A stretch of DNA of 64,000 nt, taken from contig JAJEPU010000002.1 in NCBI GenBank assembly GCA_020686985.1, positions 62,001-126,000 of the forward strand, read 5' to 3'. The position numbers and the translations under genes were made by a program. Under the pieces are notes generated by a model. It saw only the letters and a list, made by a program, of their open reading frames with translations. It searched no databases and was not told where the DNA came from. This DNA comes from Brotaphodocola catenula (GTDB lineage: Bacteria; Bacillota; Clostridia; Lachnospirales; Lachnospiraceae). Below are positions 41,465 through 50,373 of the stretch, in pieces. Every line of letters starts with the position of its first letter. Position 1 is the stretch's first letter.

Positions 41465-42232
41465 TTAGTGTTCGGTCTGTAAATTTCCCCATACATCATT
41501 AAAATATCCGGCGAATTCGGGGGCGTTTCGGCGTTTGAGCGGAGTGTCGGCTTCTGGAGAAAAATGAATCGAGAGAGAAGCCTTAATTGTGCCGGGGCGG
41601 GGAGTGAGAATCAGGATTCGATCGGCAATGCTGATGGCTTCAGCGAGATCATGAGTGATTAAGAGGGCGGTCTTTCCGGCTGATCGCAAAATTGCGCTGA
41701 TGTCGTCACAGACAGAAAGGCGGGTCTGGTAGTCAAGGGCGGAAAATGGCTCATCGAGGAGCAAAAGATCCGGTTTCAGGGCGAGAGTGCGAATCAGTGC
41801 CGCGCGTTGGCGCATTCCGCCGGATAGCTCTGACGGATGGGCGGATTCAAAATCGGCAAGTCCATAGGTGTCGAGCATTTTTCTGAGTTCTCTCATCGTC
41901 TCGGAGGTTTTTTGTTTGCGGATTTCAAGTCCGAGGGCAACGTTGTCGAGGATTGTGCGCCATTCAAGCAGATGATCCCGTTGAAGCATATATCCGATTC
42001 GGATGTCGGGACCGGTAATGGGACTTCCTTTTAAGAGGATTTTTCCTTCCTCCGGAAATAGAAGACCGGAAATCAGGGAAAGAAGGGTGGACTTTCCACA
42101 GCCGGATGGTCCAACGATTGCGACAAATTCCCCTGTATTGATTTGAAAAGAAATGTTTGAGAGCGCTAATGTTGCGCCGTCCATGCTGTGATAGGAATAG
42201 CTGAGATTTTGAACATCAAGGATAGGAATCAT
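41465..42232 (-). CDS. ABC transporter ATP-binding protein, SsuB/TauB-like, orphan
   Basis: This 255-residue nucleotide-binding subunit resembles those of nitrate/sulfonate/taurine/thiamine-precursor importers. Walker A is GPSGCGKST (about 40-48), the Q-loop is YMLQRDHLLEW, the ABC signature is LSGGMRQRAALIRTL, Walker B is LLLLDEPFSALD and the switch His is in LITHDLAEA. No permease or binding protein lies beside it in the window, so its partners must be encoded elsewhere or were lost. It is on the same strand as spoIVB, 212 bases upstream. Confidence 0.9.
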   Translation of the reverse strand: MIPILDVQNLSYSYHSMDGATLALSNISFQINTGEFVAIVGPSGCGKSTLLSLISGLLFPEEGKILLKGSPITGPDIRIGYMLQRDHLLEWRTILDNVALGLEIRKQKTSETMRELRKMLDTYGLADFESAHPSELSGGMRQRAALIRTLALKPDLLLLDEPFSALDYQTRLSVCDDISAILRSAGKTALLITHDLAEAISIADRILILTPRPGTIKASLSIHFSPEADTPLKRRNAPEFAGYFNDVWGNLQTEH

Positions 42233-42290
42233 GATCTTTCACCAATCTGATATATACGGTAAGATATGCAGAAAATTTGGTATTTGACCC

Positions 42291-42319
42291 TTGCAATTCT
42301 AAACAAGGGGTGTTACAAT
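42291..42319 (+). promoter_or_regulatory. Sigma-A promoter of the rimP-nusA-infB operon
   Basis: TTGCAA (42291-42296) and TACAAT (42314-42319) are 17 bases apart. The predicted RNA start is about 170 bases before rimP and just upstream of the leader hairpin. Confidence 0.7.
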
Positions 42320-42348
42320 ACAAATGATAACATGATGAACTGACGTTG

Positions 42349-42373
42349 AAGAGTGGGCTTTTGGTCCACTCTT
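42349..42373 (+). terminator. Leader hairpin upstream of rimP (possible attenuator)
   Basis: AAGAGTGG (42349-42356) and CCACTCTT (42366-42373) form a perfect 8-base stem with a 9-base loop, followed by AATTTAT rather than a full T run. Placed in the leader about 120 bases before rimP, it may attenuate the operon or protect the 5' end. Confidence 0.5.
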
Positions 42374-42495
42374 AATTTATGCTTCAGTTACAGAGCGAAC
42401 AGAGAGAACATACGGCTGGGATCGCAATGGTATTACGATAAAAAGGATGAATGAATCAACGACAGCTGTGAAAAATGAGAAAAAGAGGTGACATC

Positions 42496-42960
42496 ATGAC
42501 AAGAAGGGAAGAATACGAGGCAAAGACCGAACAGTTCCTGCTCCCACTGCTTGCAGAGCATCAGTTTGAACTGGTGGATGTGGAGTATGTCAAGGAAGCC
42601 GGAAACTGGTATCTGAGATCGTACATCGATAAGCAGGGTGGAATCACCGTGGATGACTGCGAGGTGATCAGTCGACTCTTGAGTGACTGGCTTGATAAGG
42701 AAGACTTTATCGAGGACAGCTATATTATGGAGGTAAGTTCTCCGGGACTGGGACGTCCGCTGAAGAAGGATAAGGACTTTGAGCGCAGTCTGGGCGAGGA
42801 AGTTGAGCTTCGTCTTTACAAGCCACGCAACCGTCAGAAGGAATTTACCGGAATCCTGAAAGCATACGATAAGGATACGGTGACTCTGGAGATGGATGGA
42901 GCCGAGGAAGTCTTCGAGCGCGGAGAGATCGCTTTGATCCGTCTGGCATTTGATTTCTAA
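42496..42960 (+). CDS. rimP: Ribosome maturation factor RimP
   Basis: This 154-residue cytosolic factor assists 30S subunit assembly. The family core ELVDVEYVKEAGNWYLRSYI (about 27-46), the SPGLGRPLKKDKDF segment and the C-terminal Sm-like barrel are present. ATG 42496 follows AGAGGTGAC; a start at 42475 would add seven residues. It is the first gene of the rimP-nusA-ylxR-L7Ae-infB-rbfA-nrnA-truB-ribF operon, the standard Firmicutes order. Confidence 0.95.
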   Translation: MTRREEYEAKTEQFLLPLLAEHQFELVDVEYVKEAGNWYLRSYIDKQGGITVDDCEVISRLLSDWLDKEDFIEDSYIMEVSSPGLGRPLKKDKDFERSLGEEVELRLYKPRNRQKEFTGILKAYDKDTVTLEMDGAEEVFERGEIALIRLAFDF

Positions 42961-42977
42961 TCAGATACAGAAAAAGA

Positions 42978-43009
42978 AAGACAGCAAGACAGCAAGACAG
43001 CAAGACAGT
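42978..43009. repeat. Four-copy 8-base tandem repeat between rimP and nusA
   Basis: AAGACAGC is repeated three times, with a fourth copy ending in T (AAGACAGT). The rimP-nusA gap of 254 bases is long for this operon, and the repeat is prone to slippage. Confidence 0.85.
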
Positions 43010-43214
43010 AAAACAACAGATAGAATCCGTTGCTGGTTATAGGGGATAAAAACTGTGACGAGCAGGCAGATGAAAATAAAAAAATCGTTCCTGTATACGG
43101 GAAGACATTTTCTGAATGGAAATGCCGTAGGACACAATAAAGTGGCATAGTAACCTGATACAATAACGAAGAATCTGCACGAAAGGGAATTGAGTTTAGG
43201 AGGATAAACAAATC

Positions 43215-44393
43215 ATGAACAAAGAATTAATTGAAGCATTGGATTTGCTGGAAAAGGAAAAAAATATCAGCAAGGCCACTCTGCTGGAGGCGATTGAGAA
43301 TTCACTGCTCACTGCCTGCAAGAACCACTTTGGAAAAGCAGACAATGTGAAGGTAAACATCAATCCGGAGACCGGTGATTTCGCTGTATACGCATCAAAA
43401 GAGGTTGTTGAGACCGTGGAAGATCCGGTAACCCAGATCAGCCTTGCAGAGGCAAGAATCCGTGACCCGAAGTACTACCTTGGCGACACCGTTCATGTGC
43501 CGATTGAGTCCAAGTCTTTCGGAAGAATTGCGACTCAGAACGCGAAGAACGTGATCCTTCAGAAGATCCGCGAGGAGGAGCGCAGTCAGCAGTACAGCGA
43601 GTGGTATCAGAAAGAGAAGGATGTCGTTACCGGTATTGTTCAGCGTGATAACGGACGCAATATCAGCATCAATCTGGGCCGTGTGGACGCTGTCCTGAAC
43701 GAGACTGAGCAGGTAAAGGGCGAGGTATTCAAGCCGACCGAGAGAATTAAGGTATATGTTCTGGAAGTTAAGGATACGAATAAGGGACCGCGCATCACCG
43801 TTTCCCGTACCCATCCGGATCTCGTAAAGCGTCTCTTCGAGGAGGAGGTAACCGAGGTGAAGGACGGAACCGTTGAGATCAAGGCGATTGCCCGTGAGGC
43901 TGGTTCCCGTACAAAGATTGCTGTATGCTCCAATGATCCGAACGTAGATCCGGTAGGCGCATGTGTCGGCATCAACGGCGCGCGTGTAGGTTCTGTTGTA
44001 AACGAACTGCGCGGTGAGAAGATCGATATCATTACCTGGGATGACAACCCGGCAATTCTGATCGAGAATGCACTCAGCCCGGCAAAGGTTATCTGCGTTC
44101 TGGCAGATGAGGAAGCAAGAGAGGCTCAGGTAATCGTTCCGGATTATCAGCTGTCTCTGGCAATCGGAAAAGAGGGACAAAATGCAAGACTGGCAGCAAG
44201 ACTGACCGGTTACAAGATCGACATCAAGAGTGAGTCTCAGGCAAGAGAGCTTGGACTGTTCGAGGAAATGGGAATTGATTATCAGGAGGACGGCGTTTAC
44301 GACGACTTCGAGACCGATTATGAGGTTTCTGCTTCCGGCGAGGAGTACGATTCTGCTGATTTAGCCGATTTATCATCAGAAGAAGACAAATAA
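43215..44393 (+). CDS. nusA: Transcription termination/antitermination factor NusA
   Basis: This 392-residue protein binds RNA polymerase and nascent RNA to modulate pausing, termination and rRNA antitermination. Domains in order: an N-terminal RNAP-binding domain (about 1-125), S1 (about 135-200, GIVQRDNGRNISINLGRVDA), KH1 with DPVGACVGINGARV, and KH2 with LAIGKEGQNARLAARLTG. A short acidic tail follows, lacking the C-terminal acidic repeats of E. coli NusA, as is usual in Firmicutes. The start has AGGAGG upstream. Confidence 0.97.
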   Translation: MNKELIEALDLLEKEKNISKATLLEAIENSLLTACKNHFGKADNVKVNINPETGDFAVYASKEVVETVEDPVTQISLAEARIRDPKYYLGDTVHVPIESKSFGRIATQNAKNVILQKIREEERSQQYSEWYQKEKDVVTGIVQRDNGRNISINLGRVDAVLNETEQVKGEVFKPTERIKVYVLEVKDTNKGPRITVSRTHPDLVKRLFEEEVTEVKDGTVEIKAIAREAGSRTKIAVCSNDPNVDPVGACVGINGARVGSVVNELRGEKIDIITWDDNPAILIENALSPAKVICVLADEEAREAQVIVPDYQLSLAIGKEGQNARLAARLTGYKIDIKSESQARELGLFEEMGIDYQEDGVYDDFETDYEVSASGEEYDSADLADLSSEEDK

Positions 44394-44423
44394 TTACAGT
44401 TCACGGGTAAGAATTCTGAACAG

Positions 44424-44711
44424 ATGGGATGTGAAACGCGAGTGAGTACAAAGAAATTTCCCCAGCGTCAGTGTATCGGATGCGGGGAGCAGAAGAACAA
44501 GAAAGAGATGATTCGTATTCTGAGGACTCCGGAGGGAGAATTCACTCTGGACGCAACTGGAAGAAAGAACGGCAGAGGTGCTTATCTGTGCCCGTCTATG
44601 GAATGTCTGAAGAAGGCTGTGAAGGGAAAAGGACTGGAGCGCTCATTCAAGATGGCGATTCCGAAGGAAGTGTACGAGGCACTGGAAAAGGAGATGGAAA
44701 ATCTTGGATAA
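44424..44711 (+). CDS. ylxR: YlxR-family RNA-binding protein (RNase P modulator)
   Basis: This protein of up to 95 residues has the YlxR fold: RQCIGCGEQKNKKEMIRI at the N-terminus and DATGRKNGRGAYLC in the middle. In Bacillus subtilis YlxR/RnpM modulates RNase P. Start choice is uncertain: ATG 44424 gives 95 residues, GTG 44442 gives 89, and neither has a strong ribosome binding site. It overlaps the next gene by eight bases, consistent with the conserved nusA-ylxR-L7Ae-infB order. Confidence 0.9.
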   Translation: MGCETRVSTKKFPQRQCIGCGEQKNKKEMIRILRTPEGEFTLDATGRKNGRGAYLCPSMECLKKAVKGKGLERSFKMAIPKEVYEALEKEMENLG

Positions 44712-45024
44712 CAGGCAGAAAATTCTGAATCTGATCGGTCTTGCCACGAAAGCCGGAAAGACGGCGAGCGGTGAGTTTTCGACAGAGAAAGCGGTAAAGA
44801 CAGGAAAAGCACGGCTGGTTCTCGTCTCGGAGGAGGCATCCGACAATACGAAGAAAATGTTTTCCGACATGTGTACTTACTATAAAGTTCCAATCGGTTA
44901 CTTTGGCACAAAAGACGAACTGGGACACGCAATGGGAAAAGAAATGCGGGCATCTCTGGCTGTGACAGATACCGGTCTTGCCGGTGCAATTCAGAAGCAG
45001 ATGAATGGCAATGAAAATGCGTAA
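44704..45024 (+). CDS. L7Ae-family ribosomal protein (YlxQ-like)
   Basis: This 106-residue protein belongs to the L7Ae/L30e/S12e/Gadd45 family, whose members bind kink-turn RNA. The ATKAGKTASGEFSTEKAVKTG segment (read as two parts) and the ASDNTKKMF helix are typical of YlxQ. Translation starts at TTG 44704, inside the end of ylxR, with AAGGAG 11 bases upstream. It lies 29 bases before infB. Confidence 0.88.
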   Translation: MDNRQKILNLIGLATKAGKTASGEFSTEKAVKTGKARLVLVSEEASDNTKKMFSDMCTYYKVPIGYFGTKDELGHAMGKEMRASLAVTDTGLAGAIQKQMNGNENA

Positions 45025-45053
45025 TTCATGACACATAATCGGAGGTAGTAGGT

Positions 45054-47888
45054 ATGAATGTAAAGGAACTGGCAAAAGAATTAGGAAGGACGAACAGGGA
45101 TATATTGAATATTTTAAATTATAATCATCAGAATGTGGCAAATGAGACAGAGAACCTGAGCGCAGAGCAGGTGGAGATCGTAAAAAACACCTCTGCTTCT
45201 CAGGCAGGACGTGCGGTAGCAGCAGATGCTCCGAAGAAGAAGATTGCAGCAGTGTTCCGCACCCAGAATTCCCAGCAGAAGCCGGCACGCCCGAAGACCG
45301 CTGGAGAGAATGGCGAGCAGGCTTCCAAGCCGGCAAGCGCGCAGGAGAGCAAGCCGTCCGCAGACAGCAGTGAGCAGGCTTCCAAGCCGGCACAGGCTGG
45401 TGCATCCACTCAGGGAGGCTTTAACGGAAATCGTGACGGAGGAAATCGTCAGGGAGGCTTTGGAGGAAACCGTGATGGAGGAAATCGTCAGGGAGGCTTT
45501 GGAGGAAACCGTGACGGAGGAAACCGTCAGGGAGGCTTTGGAGGAAACCGTGACGGAGGAAACCGTCAGGGAGGCTTTGGAGGAAACCGTGATGGAGGAA
45601 ATCGTCAGGGAGGCTTTAACGGAAACCGTGACGGAGGAAACCGTCAGGGAGGCTTTGGAGGAAACCGTGACGGAGGAAACCGTCAGGGAAGCTTTGGAGG
45701 AAACCGCGACGGAGGAAATCGTCAGGGAGGCTTTGGAGGAAACCGTGACGGAGGAAATCGTCAGGGAGGCTTTGGAGGAAACCGTGACGGAGGAAATCGT
45801 CAGGGAGGCTTTAACGGAAACCGCGACGGAGGAAATCGTCAGGGAGGCTTTAGCGGAAACCGTGACGGAGGAAATCGTCAGGGAGGCTTTGGTGGAAACC
45901 GCGCAGGACAGGGAAGCCGTCCGGGTCAGAGAGATTCTGCAAAGAGCAGCAGCGGATTTGATACGCTTCAGACCAAGCCGACGAGCAACCGTCAGGCTAC
46001 GAAGAACAGCCACAAGAACGATCGTTATGACAAGAATCGCATGGTAGAGGACGGACCAAGAAACAAGAACGGCAAGGTATCGAAGCATCCGTTTATCATG
46101 CCTCAGAAGCCGGTTGAGGAGAAGGTTGAGGAGACGATCAAGGTTATCACGATTCCGGAGGTTCTGACCATTAAGGAACTCGCAGATAAGATGAAACTTC
46201 AGCCGTCCGCTATCGTTAAGAAGCTCTTCTTACAGGGCGAGATCGTAACTCTGAACTCTGAGATCAGCTTTGAGAAGGCTGAGGAGATCGCAATGGAGTA
46301 CGAGGTACTCTGCGAGAAGGAAGAGAAGATCGATGTGATTGCAGAGCTTCTGAAAGAGGATGAGGAGGATGAGAAGGATCTCGTTCCGAGACCGCCGGTA
46401 GTCTGCGTAATGGGTCACGTTGATCACGGTAAAACTTCCCTTCTGGATGCAATCCGTAAGACGAACGTAACTGCAAAAGAGGCAGGCGGAATCACCCAGC
46501 ACATCGGTGCATACACCGTTGATGTTAAGGGTCAGCAGATCACCTTCCTTGATACCCCGGGACATGAGGCATTTACCGCAATGCGTATGAGAGGTGCACA
46601 GTCCACCGATATCGCAATCCTTGTAGTCGCAGCAGATGATGGCGTTATGCCACAGACTGTTGAGGCAATCAACCATGCAAAGGCAGCAGAGGTCGAGATC
46701 ATTGTTGCAATCAACAAGATTGATAAGCCAAGCGCAAACATCGATCGCGTAAAGCAGGAGCTTGCTGAGTATGAGCTGATCCCAGAGGATTGGGGCGGAA
46801 GCACGATCTTCGTTCCGGTATCTGCACACACGAAGGAAGGTATCCCGGAGCTTCTTGAGATGATTCTTCTGGCATCTGAGGTGAAGGAGCTGAAGGCAAA
46901 CCCGAACCGCCGTGCAAGAGGTCTCGTCATTGAGGCAGAGCTGGATAAGGGAAGAGGTCCGGTTGCAACGATCCTCGTACAGAAGGGTACTCTTCGTATC
47001 GGTGACAACGTAACCGCAGGTCCGTGCTACGGTAAAGTCCGTGCAATGATGGATGATAAGGGTCGTCGTGTCAAAGAGGCTGGTCCGTCCATGCCGGTTG
47101 AGATCCTCGGTCTGAATGACGTTCCGGGTGCAGGCGATGTGCTGATGGCAACCGAGAACGAGAAGGAAGCAAGAGGAATGGCAGAGACCTTCGTTGCAGA
47201 GAGCAAGAACAAACTGCTTGAGGAGACGAAGTCCAAGATGTCCCTTGATGATCTGTTCAGCCAGATCAAGGCAGGTAACGTCAAGGAACTGCCGATCATC
47301 GTTAAGGCAGATGTACAGGGTTCTGTTGAGGCAGTGAAGCAGAGTCTTGTGAAGCTGTCCAACGAGGAGGTTGTTGTAAAGGTAATCCACGGCGGTGTTG
47401 GTGCGATCAACGAGTCCGATGTCAACCTTGCAGCAGCTTCGAGCGCAATCATCATCGGCTTCAACGTTCGCCTGGATGTAACTGCAAAGTCCATCGCAGA
47501 GCGTGAGAAGGTTGATGTACGTCTCTACAAGGTTATCTATCAGGCAATCGAGGATGTAGAGGCAGCAATGAAGGGTATGCTTGATCCGGTATTCGAGGAG
47601 AAGGTAATCGGTCACGCAGTTGTCCGCCAGACCTTCAAGGCTTCCGGTGTCGGCACAATCGCCGGTTCCTACGTAACCGACGGAAAGTTCCAGAGAGGAT
47701 GCTCCTGCCGTATTACGAGAGAGGGCGAACAGCTCTTCGACGGTGCATTGGCTTCTCTGAAGCGTTTCAAGGACGATGTGAAGGAAGTGGCAGCAGGCTA
47801 CGAGTGTGGTCTTGTATTTGAGAAGTTTAACGATCTGAAGGAAGACGATCAGGTCGAGGCATATATTATGGTTGAGGTACCGCGCTAG
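45054..47888 (+). CDS. infB: Translation initiation factor IF-2 with a long 13-residue repeat
   Basis: This 944-residue GTPase places fMet-tRNA on the 30S subunit. It has an IF2N domain (about 1-50), then an Ala/Lys/Pro-rich linker and 12 full copies plus one partial of a 13-residue unit ([13 protein letters not shown], about residues 121-286). A second IF2N domain (about 365-420) is followed by the G domain, with [18 protein letters not shown] and NKID, and domains II-IV. Typical Bacillus IF-2 has about 716 residues; the extra length is the repeat. The start has CGGAGGTAG upstream. The repeat region also leaves a long antisense frame open, which is an artefact. Confidence 0.97.
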   Translation: MNVKELAKELGRTNRDILNILNYNHQNVANETENLSAEQVEIVKNTSASQAGRAVAADAPKKKIAAVFRTQNSQQKPARPKTAGENGEQASKPASAQESKPSADSSEQASKPAQAGASTQGGFNGNRDGGNRQGGFGGNRDGGNRQGGFGGNRDGGNRQGGFGGNRDGGNRQGGFGGNRDGGNRQGGFNGNRDGGNRQGGFGGNRDGGNRQGSFGGNRDGGNRQGGFGGNRDGGNRQGGFGGNRDGGNRQGGFNGNRDGGNRQGGFSGNRDGGNRQGGFGGNRAGQGSRPGQRDSAKSSSGFDTLQTKPTSNRQATKNSHKNDRYDKNRMVEDGPRNKNGKVSKHPFIMPQKPVEEKVEETIKVITIPEVLTIKELADKMKLQPSAIVKKLFLQGEIVTLNSEISFEKAEEIAMEYEVLCEKEEKIDVIAELLKEDEEDEKDLVPRPPVVCVMGHVDHGKTSLLDAIRKTNVTAKEAGGITQHIGAYTVDVKGQQITFLDTPGHEAFTAMRMRGAQSTDIAILVVAADDGVMPQTVEAINHAKAAEVEIIVAINKIDKPSANIDRVKQELAEYELIPEDWGGSTIFVPVSAHTKEGIPELLEMILLASEVKELKANPNRRARGLVIEAELDKGRGPVATILVQKGTLRIGDNVTAGPCYGKVRAMMDDKGRRVKEAGPSMPVEILGLNDVPGAGDVLMATENEKEARGMAETFVAESKNKLLEETKSKMSLDDLFSQIKAGNVKELPIIVKADVQGSVEAVKQSLVKLSNEEVVVKVIHGGVGAINESDVNLAAASSAIIIGFNVRLDVTAKSIAEREKVDVRLYKVIYQAIEDVEAAMKGMLDPVFEEKVIGHAVVRQTFKASGVGTIAGSYVTDGKFQRGCSCRITREGEQLFDGALASLKRFKDDVKEVAAGYECGLVFEKFNDLKEDDQVEAYIMVEVPR
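45414..45911 (+). repeat. 39-base tandem repeat array in infB
   Basis: Twelve full in-frame 39-base units run from 45414 to 45881, plus a partial thirteenth. Each encodes a variant of [13 protein letters not shown]; positions 2 and 4 vary (GGFNG, GSFGG, GGFSG). Units are nearly identical at DNA level, with mainly synonymous differences such as AAC/AAT and GAC/GAT, indicating recent expansion. Confidence 0.97.
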
Positions 47889-47981
47889 GGCGGATCGGGA
47901 AAGAGTCGAAAAGACGCTTTCTGCAGCCAGTGAGTCAGAGCTTTCAGGGCGCTGGCTCACAACCTGAAAGGAAAGAAAAGC

Positions 47982-48350
47982 ATGCGTAAAAACAGCATTA
48001 AAAACACAAGAATCAATGCAGAAGTTCAGAAGGAGCTCAGCGAGATCATCCGCTCTGAGATCAAAGATCCGCGTGTAAACGGAGCAATGACGAGCGTGGT
48101 TTCTGTTGAGGTAACTCCGGATCTGAAGTACTGCAAGGCATATATCAGTGTTCTTGCAGATGAGGAGCGCGCAAATGCAGTGCTTGCAGGTCTCAAGAGT
48201 GCAGAGGGATATATCCGCCGTGAACTGGCTCGCAGAGTCAACCTGCGCAACACCCCGGAGATCACGTTCAAGCTGGATCAGTCCATCGAGTATGGTGTAA
48301 ATATGTCCAGACTGATCGATGAGGTGACAAAGGATTTAAAAGAAGACTAA
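47982..48350 (+). CDS. rbfA: Ribosome-binding factor A
   Basis: This 122-residue KH-type protein binds helix 1 of 16S rRNA during late 30S assembly and cold adaptation. RINAEVQKELSEIIRSEIKDPRV at the N-terminus (two adjacent conserved parts) and the C-terminal LRNTPEITFKLDQSIEYG are diagnostic. The start has GAAAGGAAAG upstream. It follows infB after 93 bases that include a small CTGACTCACTGG-type stem. Confidence 0.95.
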   Translation: MRKNSIKNTRINAEVQKELSEIIRSEIKDPRVNGAMTSVVSVEVTPDLKYCKAYISVLADEERANAVLAGLKSAEGYIRRELARRVNLRNTPEITFKLDQSIEYGVNMSRLIDEVTKDLKED

Positions 48351-48407
48351 AAACGGATGATTACAAAAATAAATATGATTAATTACGAAGACAAAGGGGG
48401 ACCACAG

Positions 48408-49367
48408 ATGAGCAGACTTATAGAAATGATTGAGACGGCTGAGACAATTGCAGTTCTGGGACATATCCATCCGGATGGTGATTGCGTTGGGTCCTGCCTT
48501 GCCGTTTGCAATTACATCAGGGAGCAGTATCCAGAGAAGGTTGTGCAGGTCTATCTGGAGAAGCCTCCTGTAAAGTTTAATTATCTGAAATATTTTGATG
48601 AGATCTGTCAGGATGCACATACCGGAAAGACGTATGATCTGTGCATCTGTCTCGACAGTGCGGCGCTTGATCGTCTGGGTGAGTTTGCGGCATATCTTGA
48701 CAGTGCACAGGCGAGCATCTGTCTCGATCACCATGTGACGAATTCCGGATACGCGCAGGAGAACTTCGTGCTTGAGGCGAGCTCTGCGAGTGAGGTGGTC
48801 TATGGCTTCCTCGATCTGGATAAGATCAGCAAGGAGACCGCAGAGTGCATTTACACCGGTATTCTGCATGACACCAATGTATTCAAGAACAGCAACACAA
48901 CAGAGCACACGATGGAGGTTGCCGGAAAGATGATGAGCAAGGGCATCAACTTTGCAAAGATCATCGACGAGAGCTTCTATCGCAAGACTTATGTGCAGAA
49001 TCAGATTCTCGGAAGAGCACTTCTCGAGAGCGTGGTTTTCCTTCATGGAACCTGCATTTTCAGTGTCGTGCGCCGGAGAGATATGGAGTTCTACGGAGTG
49101 GAATCCACCGATCTCGATGGAATTGTTGACCAGATGCGAATCACCGAGGGCGTGGAGGTTGCGATTTTCCTCTATGAGATCGAGAATCATGTGTTCAAGG
49201 TGAGCATGCGCTCGAACAATTACGTCAATGTGAGCAAGGTTGCTGCCTACTTTGGTGGTGGCGGTCACATTCGTGCATCCGGATGCACAATGAACGGAAG
49301 CGTTCATGACGTGATCAACAACCTCTCCGGACAGATTGAAGCACAGATGAAGGAACACAAATCATGA
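48408..49367 (+). CDS. nrnA: DHH-family nanoRNase / pAp phosphatase
   Basis: This 319-residue cytosolic phosphoesterase degrades 2-5-nucleotide RNAs and 3'-phosphoadenosine 5'-phosphate. The DHH domain shows HIHPDGDCVGS (about 16-26), CLDSAALDR and LDHHVTN; the DHHA1 domain ends with YFGGGGHIRASG. ATG 48408 follows AGGGGG; the frame extends upstream to 48357. Its stop overlaps the truB start (ATGATG), so translation is coupled. Confidence 0.94.
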   Translation: MSRLIEMIETAETIAVLGHIHPDGDCVGSCLAVCNYIREQYPEKVVQVYLEKPPVKFNYLKYFDEICQDAHTGKTYDLCICLDSAALDRLGEFAAYLDSAQASICLDHHVTNSGYAQENFVLEASSASEVVYGFLDLDKISKETAECIYTGILHDTNVFKNSNTTEHTMEVAGKMMSKGINFAKIIDESFYRKTYVQNQILGRALLESVVFLHGTCIFSVVRRRDMEFYGVESTDLDGIVDQMRITEGVEVAIFLYEIENHVFKVSMRSNNYVNVSKVAAYFGGGGHIRASGCTMNGSVHDVINNLSGQIEAQMKEHKS

Positions 49368-50368
49368 TGGATGGCATCATAAATGTATACAAAGAAAAGG
49401 GATATACCTCTCACGATGTGGTCGCAAAGCTGAGAGGTATTCTCCGAATGAAAAAAATCGGTCACACCGGGACGCTTGATCCGGATGCAGAGGGCGTACT
49501 TCCGGTATGTCTTGGAAAAGCGACAAAGCTGTGCGATCTTTTGACAGACAAGACGAAGACGTATCAGGCAGTTATGCTTCTCGGACAGGAGACCGATACG
49601 CAGGACACGACGGGGGAGGTTCTTGCACAGTATCCGGTTAATGCGACGGAGGAAGAGGTCAGAGAGGCAGTTGAGAGTTTTCTCGGACCTTATATGCAGG
49701 TCCCGCCGATGTACTCTGCACTCAAGGTCAACGGAAAAAAGCTCTATGAACTTGCGCGCGCGGGTAAAGAGGTTGAGCGGGAAGCTCGTCCGGTTGAGAT
49801 TTTTGAGATTCATGTCGATTCGATCGAGCTTCCGCGTGTGACGATGACCGTGACCTGCTCAAAGGGAACCTACATTCGCACGCTCTGCTATGACATCGGA
49901 CGAAAGCTCGGCTGTGGAGGCTGTATGGAACACCTTCTGCGCACTCGCGTGGATCGGTTTGAACTTGCGGACAGTCTGAAACTTTCACAGATCGAGGAAC
50001 TTCGCGATCGCGGTGAAGTGGAGAACCATGTGATCGCAGTTGATGAGGTCTTTGCGGGGCTTCCGGCTTACACGGCAGTGCCGGGGGATGGGGACAAGCT
50101 CGTCCACAATGGAAATCCGCTTCCGATCGAGCTTGCGACTAGCTGTGAGGACGGAGAGTCAAGCTCTCAGGATCAGGGAGCTAAGCAGAGCGCAAACCAT
50201 TCACATCGGTTGAGTTCGCGTATCGAAGAGGGAGAGTTGGGAAAAGCGTTGTTTGATCCGCAGAAGAATATCCGCGTTTATGACAGCGAAGGAAGATTCA
50301 TCGGAGTTTACGGGTATGAGAAGAGCAAGAGGCGCTATAAGCCTCTGAAAGTATTTCTGGGAGGTTAA
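49364..50368 (+). CDS. truB: tRNA pseudouridine(55) synthase with polar insert
   Basis: This 334-residue enzyme forms pseudouridine 55 in the T-loop of tRNAs. The catalytic Asp39 lies in HTGTLDPDAEGVLPV; QVPPMYSALKVNGKKLYELARAG and SKGTYIRTLCYDIG are also conserved. About 35 polar residues (around 260-295, with GESSSQDQGAKQSANH) interrupt the C-terminal PUA-like region and are absent from Bacillus TruB. The start codon overlaps nrnA. Confidence 0.95.
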   Translation: MMDGIINVYKEKGYTSHDVVAKLRGILRMKKIGHTGTLDPDAEGVLPVCLGKATKLCDLLTDKTKTYQAVMLLGQETDTQDTTGEVLAQYPVNATEEEVREAVESFLGPYMQVPPMYSALKVNGKKLYELARAGKEVEREARPVEIFEIHVDSIELPRVTMTVTCSKGTYIRTLCYDIGRKLGCGGCMEHLLRTRVDRFELADSLKLSQIEELRDRGEVENHVIAVDEVFAGLPAYTAVPGDGDKLVHNGNPLPIELATSCEDGESSSQDQGAKQSANHSHRLSSRIEEGELGKALFDPQKNIRVYDSEGRFIGVYGYEKSKRRYKPLKVFLGG

Positions 50369-50373
50369 GCAAG

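Noticed and set aside
45414-45911. Regular 39-bp repeats considered as a CRISPR array
   Set aside because: There are no spacers; units are contiguous and in frame with infB, and no cas genes are present.
45114-46088. Long reverse-strand open frame (about 325 codons) opposite infB, with a repetitive Ser/Lys/Ala product
   Set aside because: It is the mirror of the 39-bp repeat array, whose period is a multiple of three and keeps antisense frames open. It has no ribosome binding site or family.
46230-47960. Reverse-strand open frame of about 576 codons opposite the infB G domain
   Set aside because: It is a shadow of a codon-biased forward gene; the product is Cys/Leu-rich and unlike any family, and infB is unambiguous.
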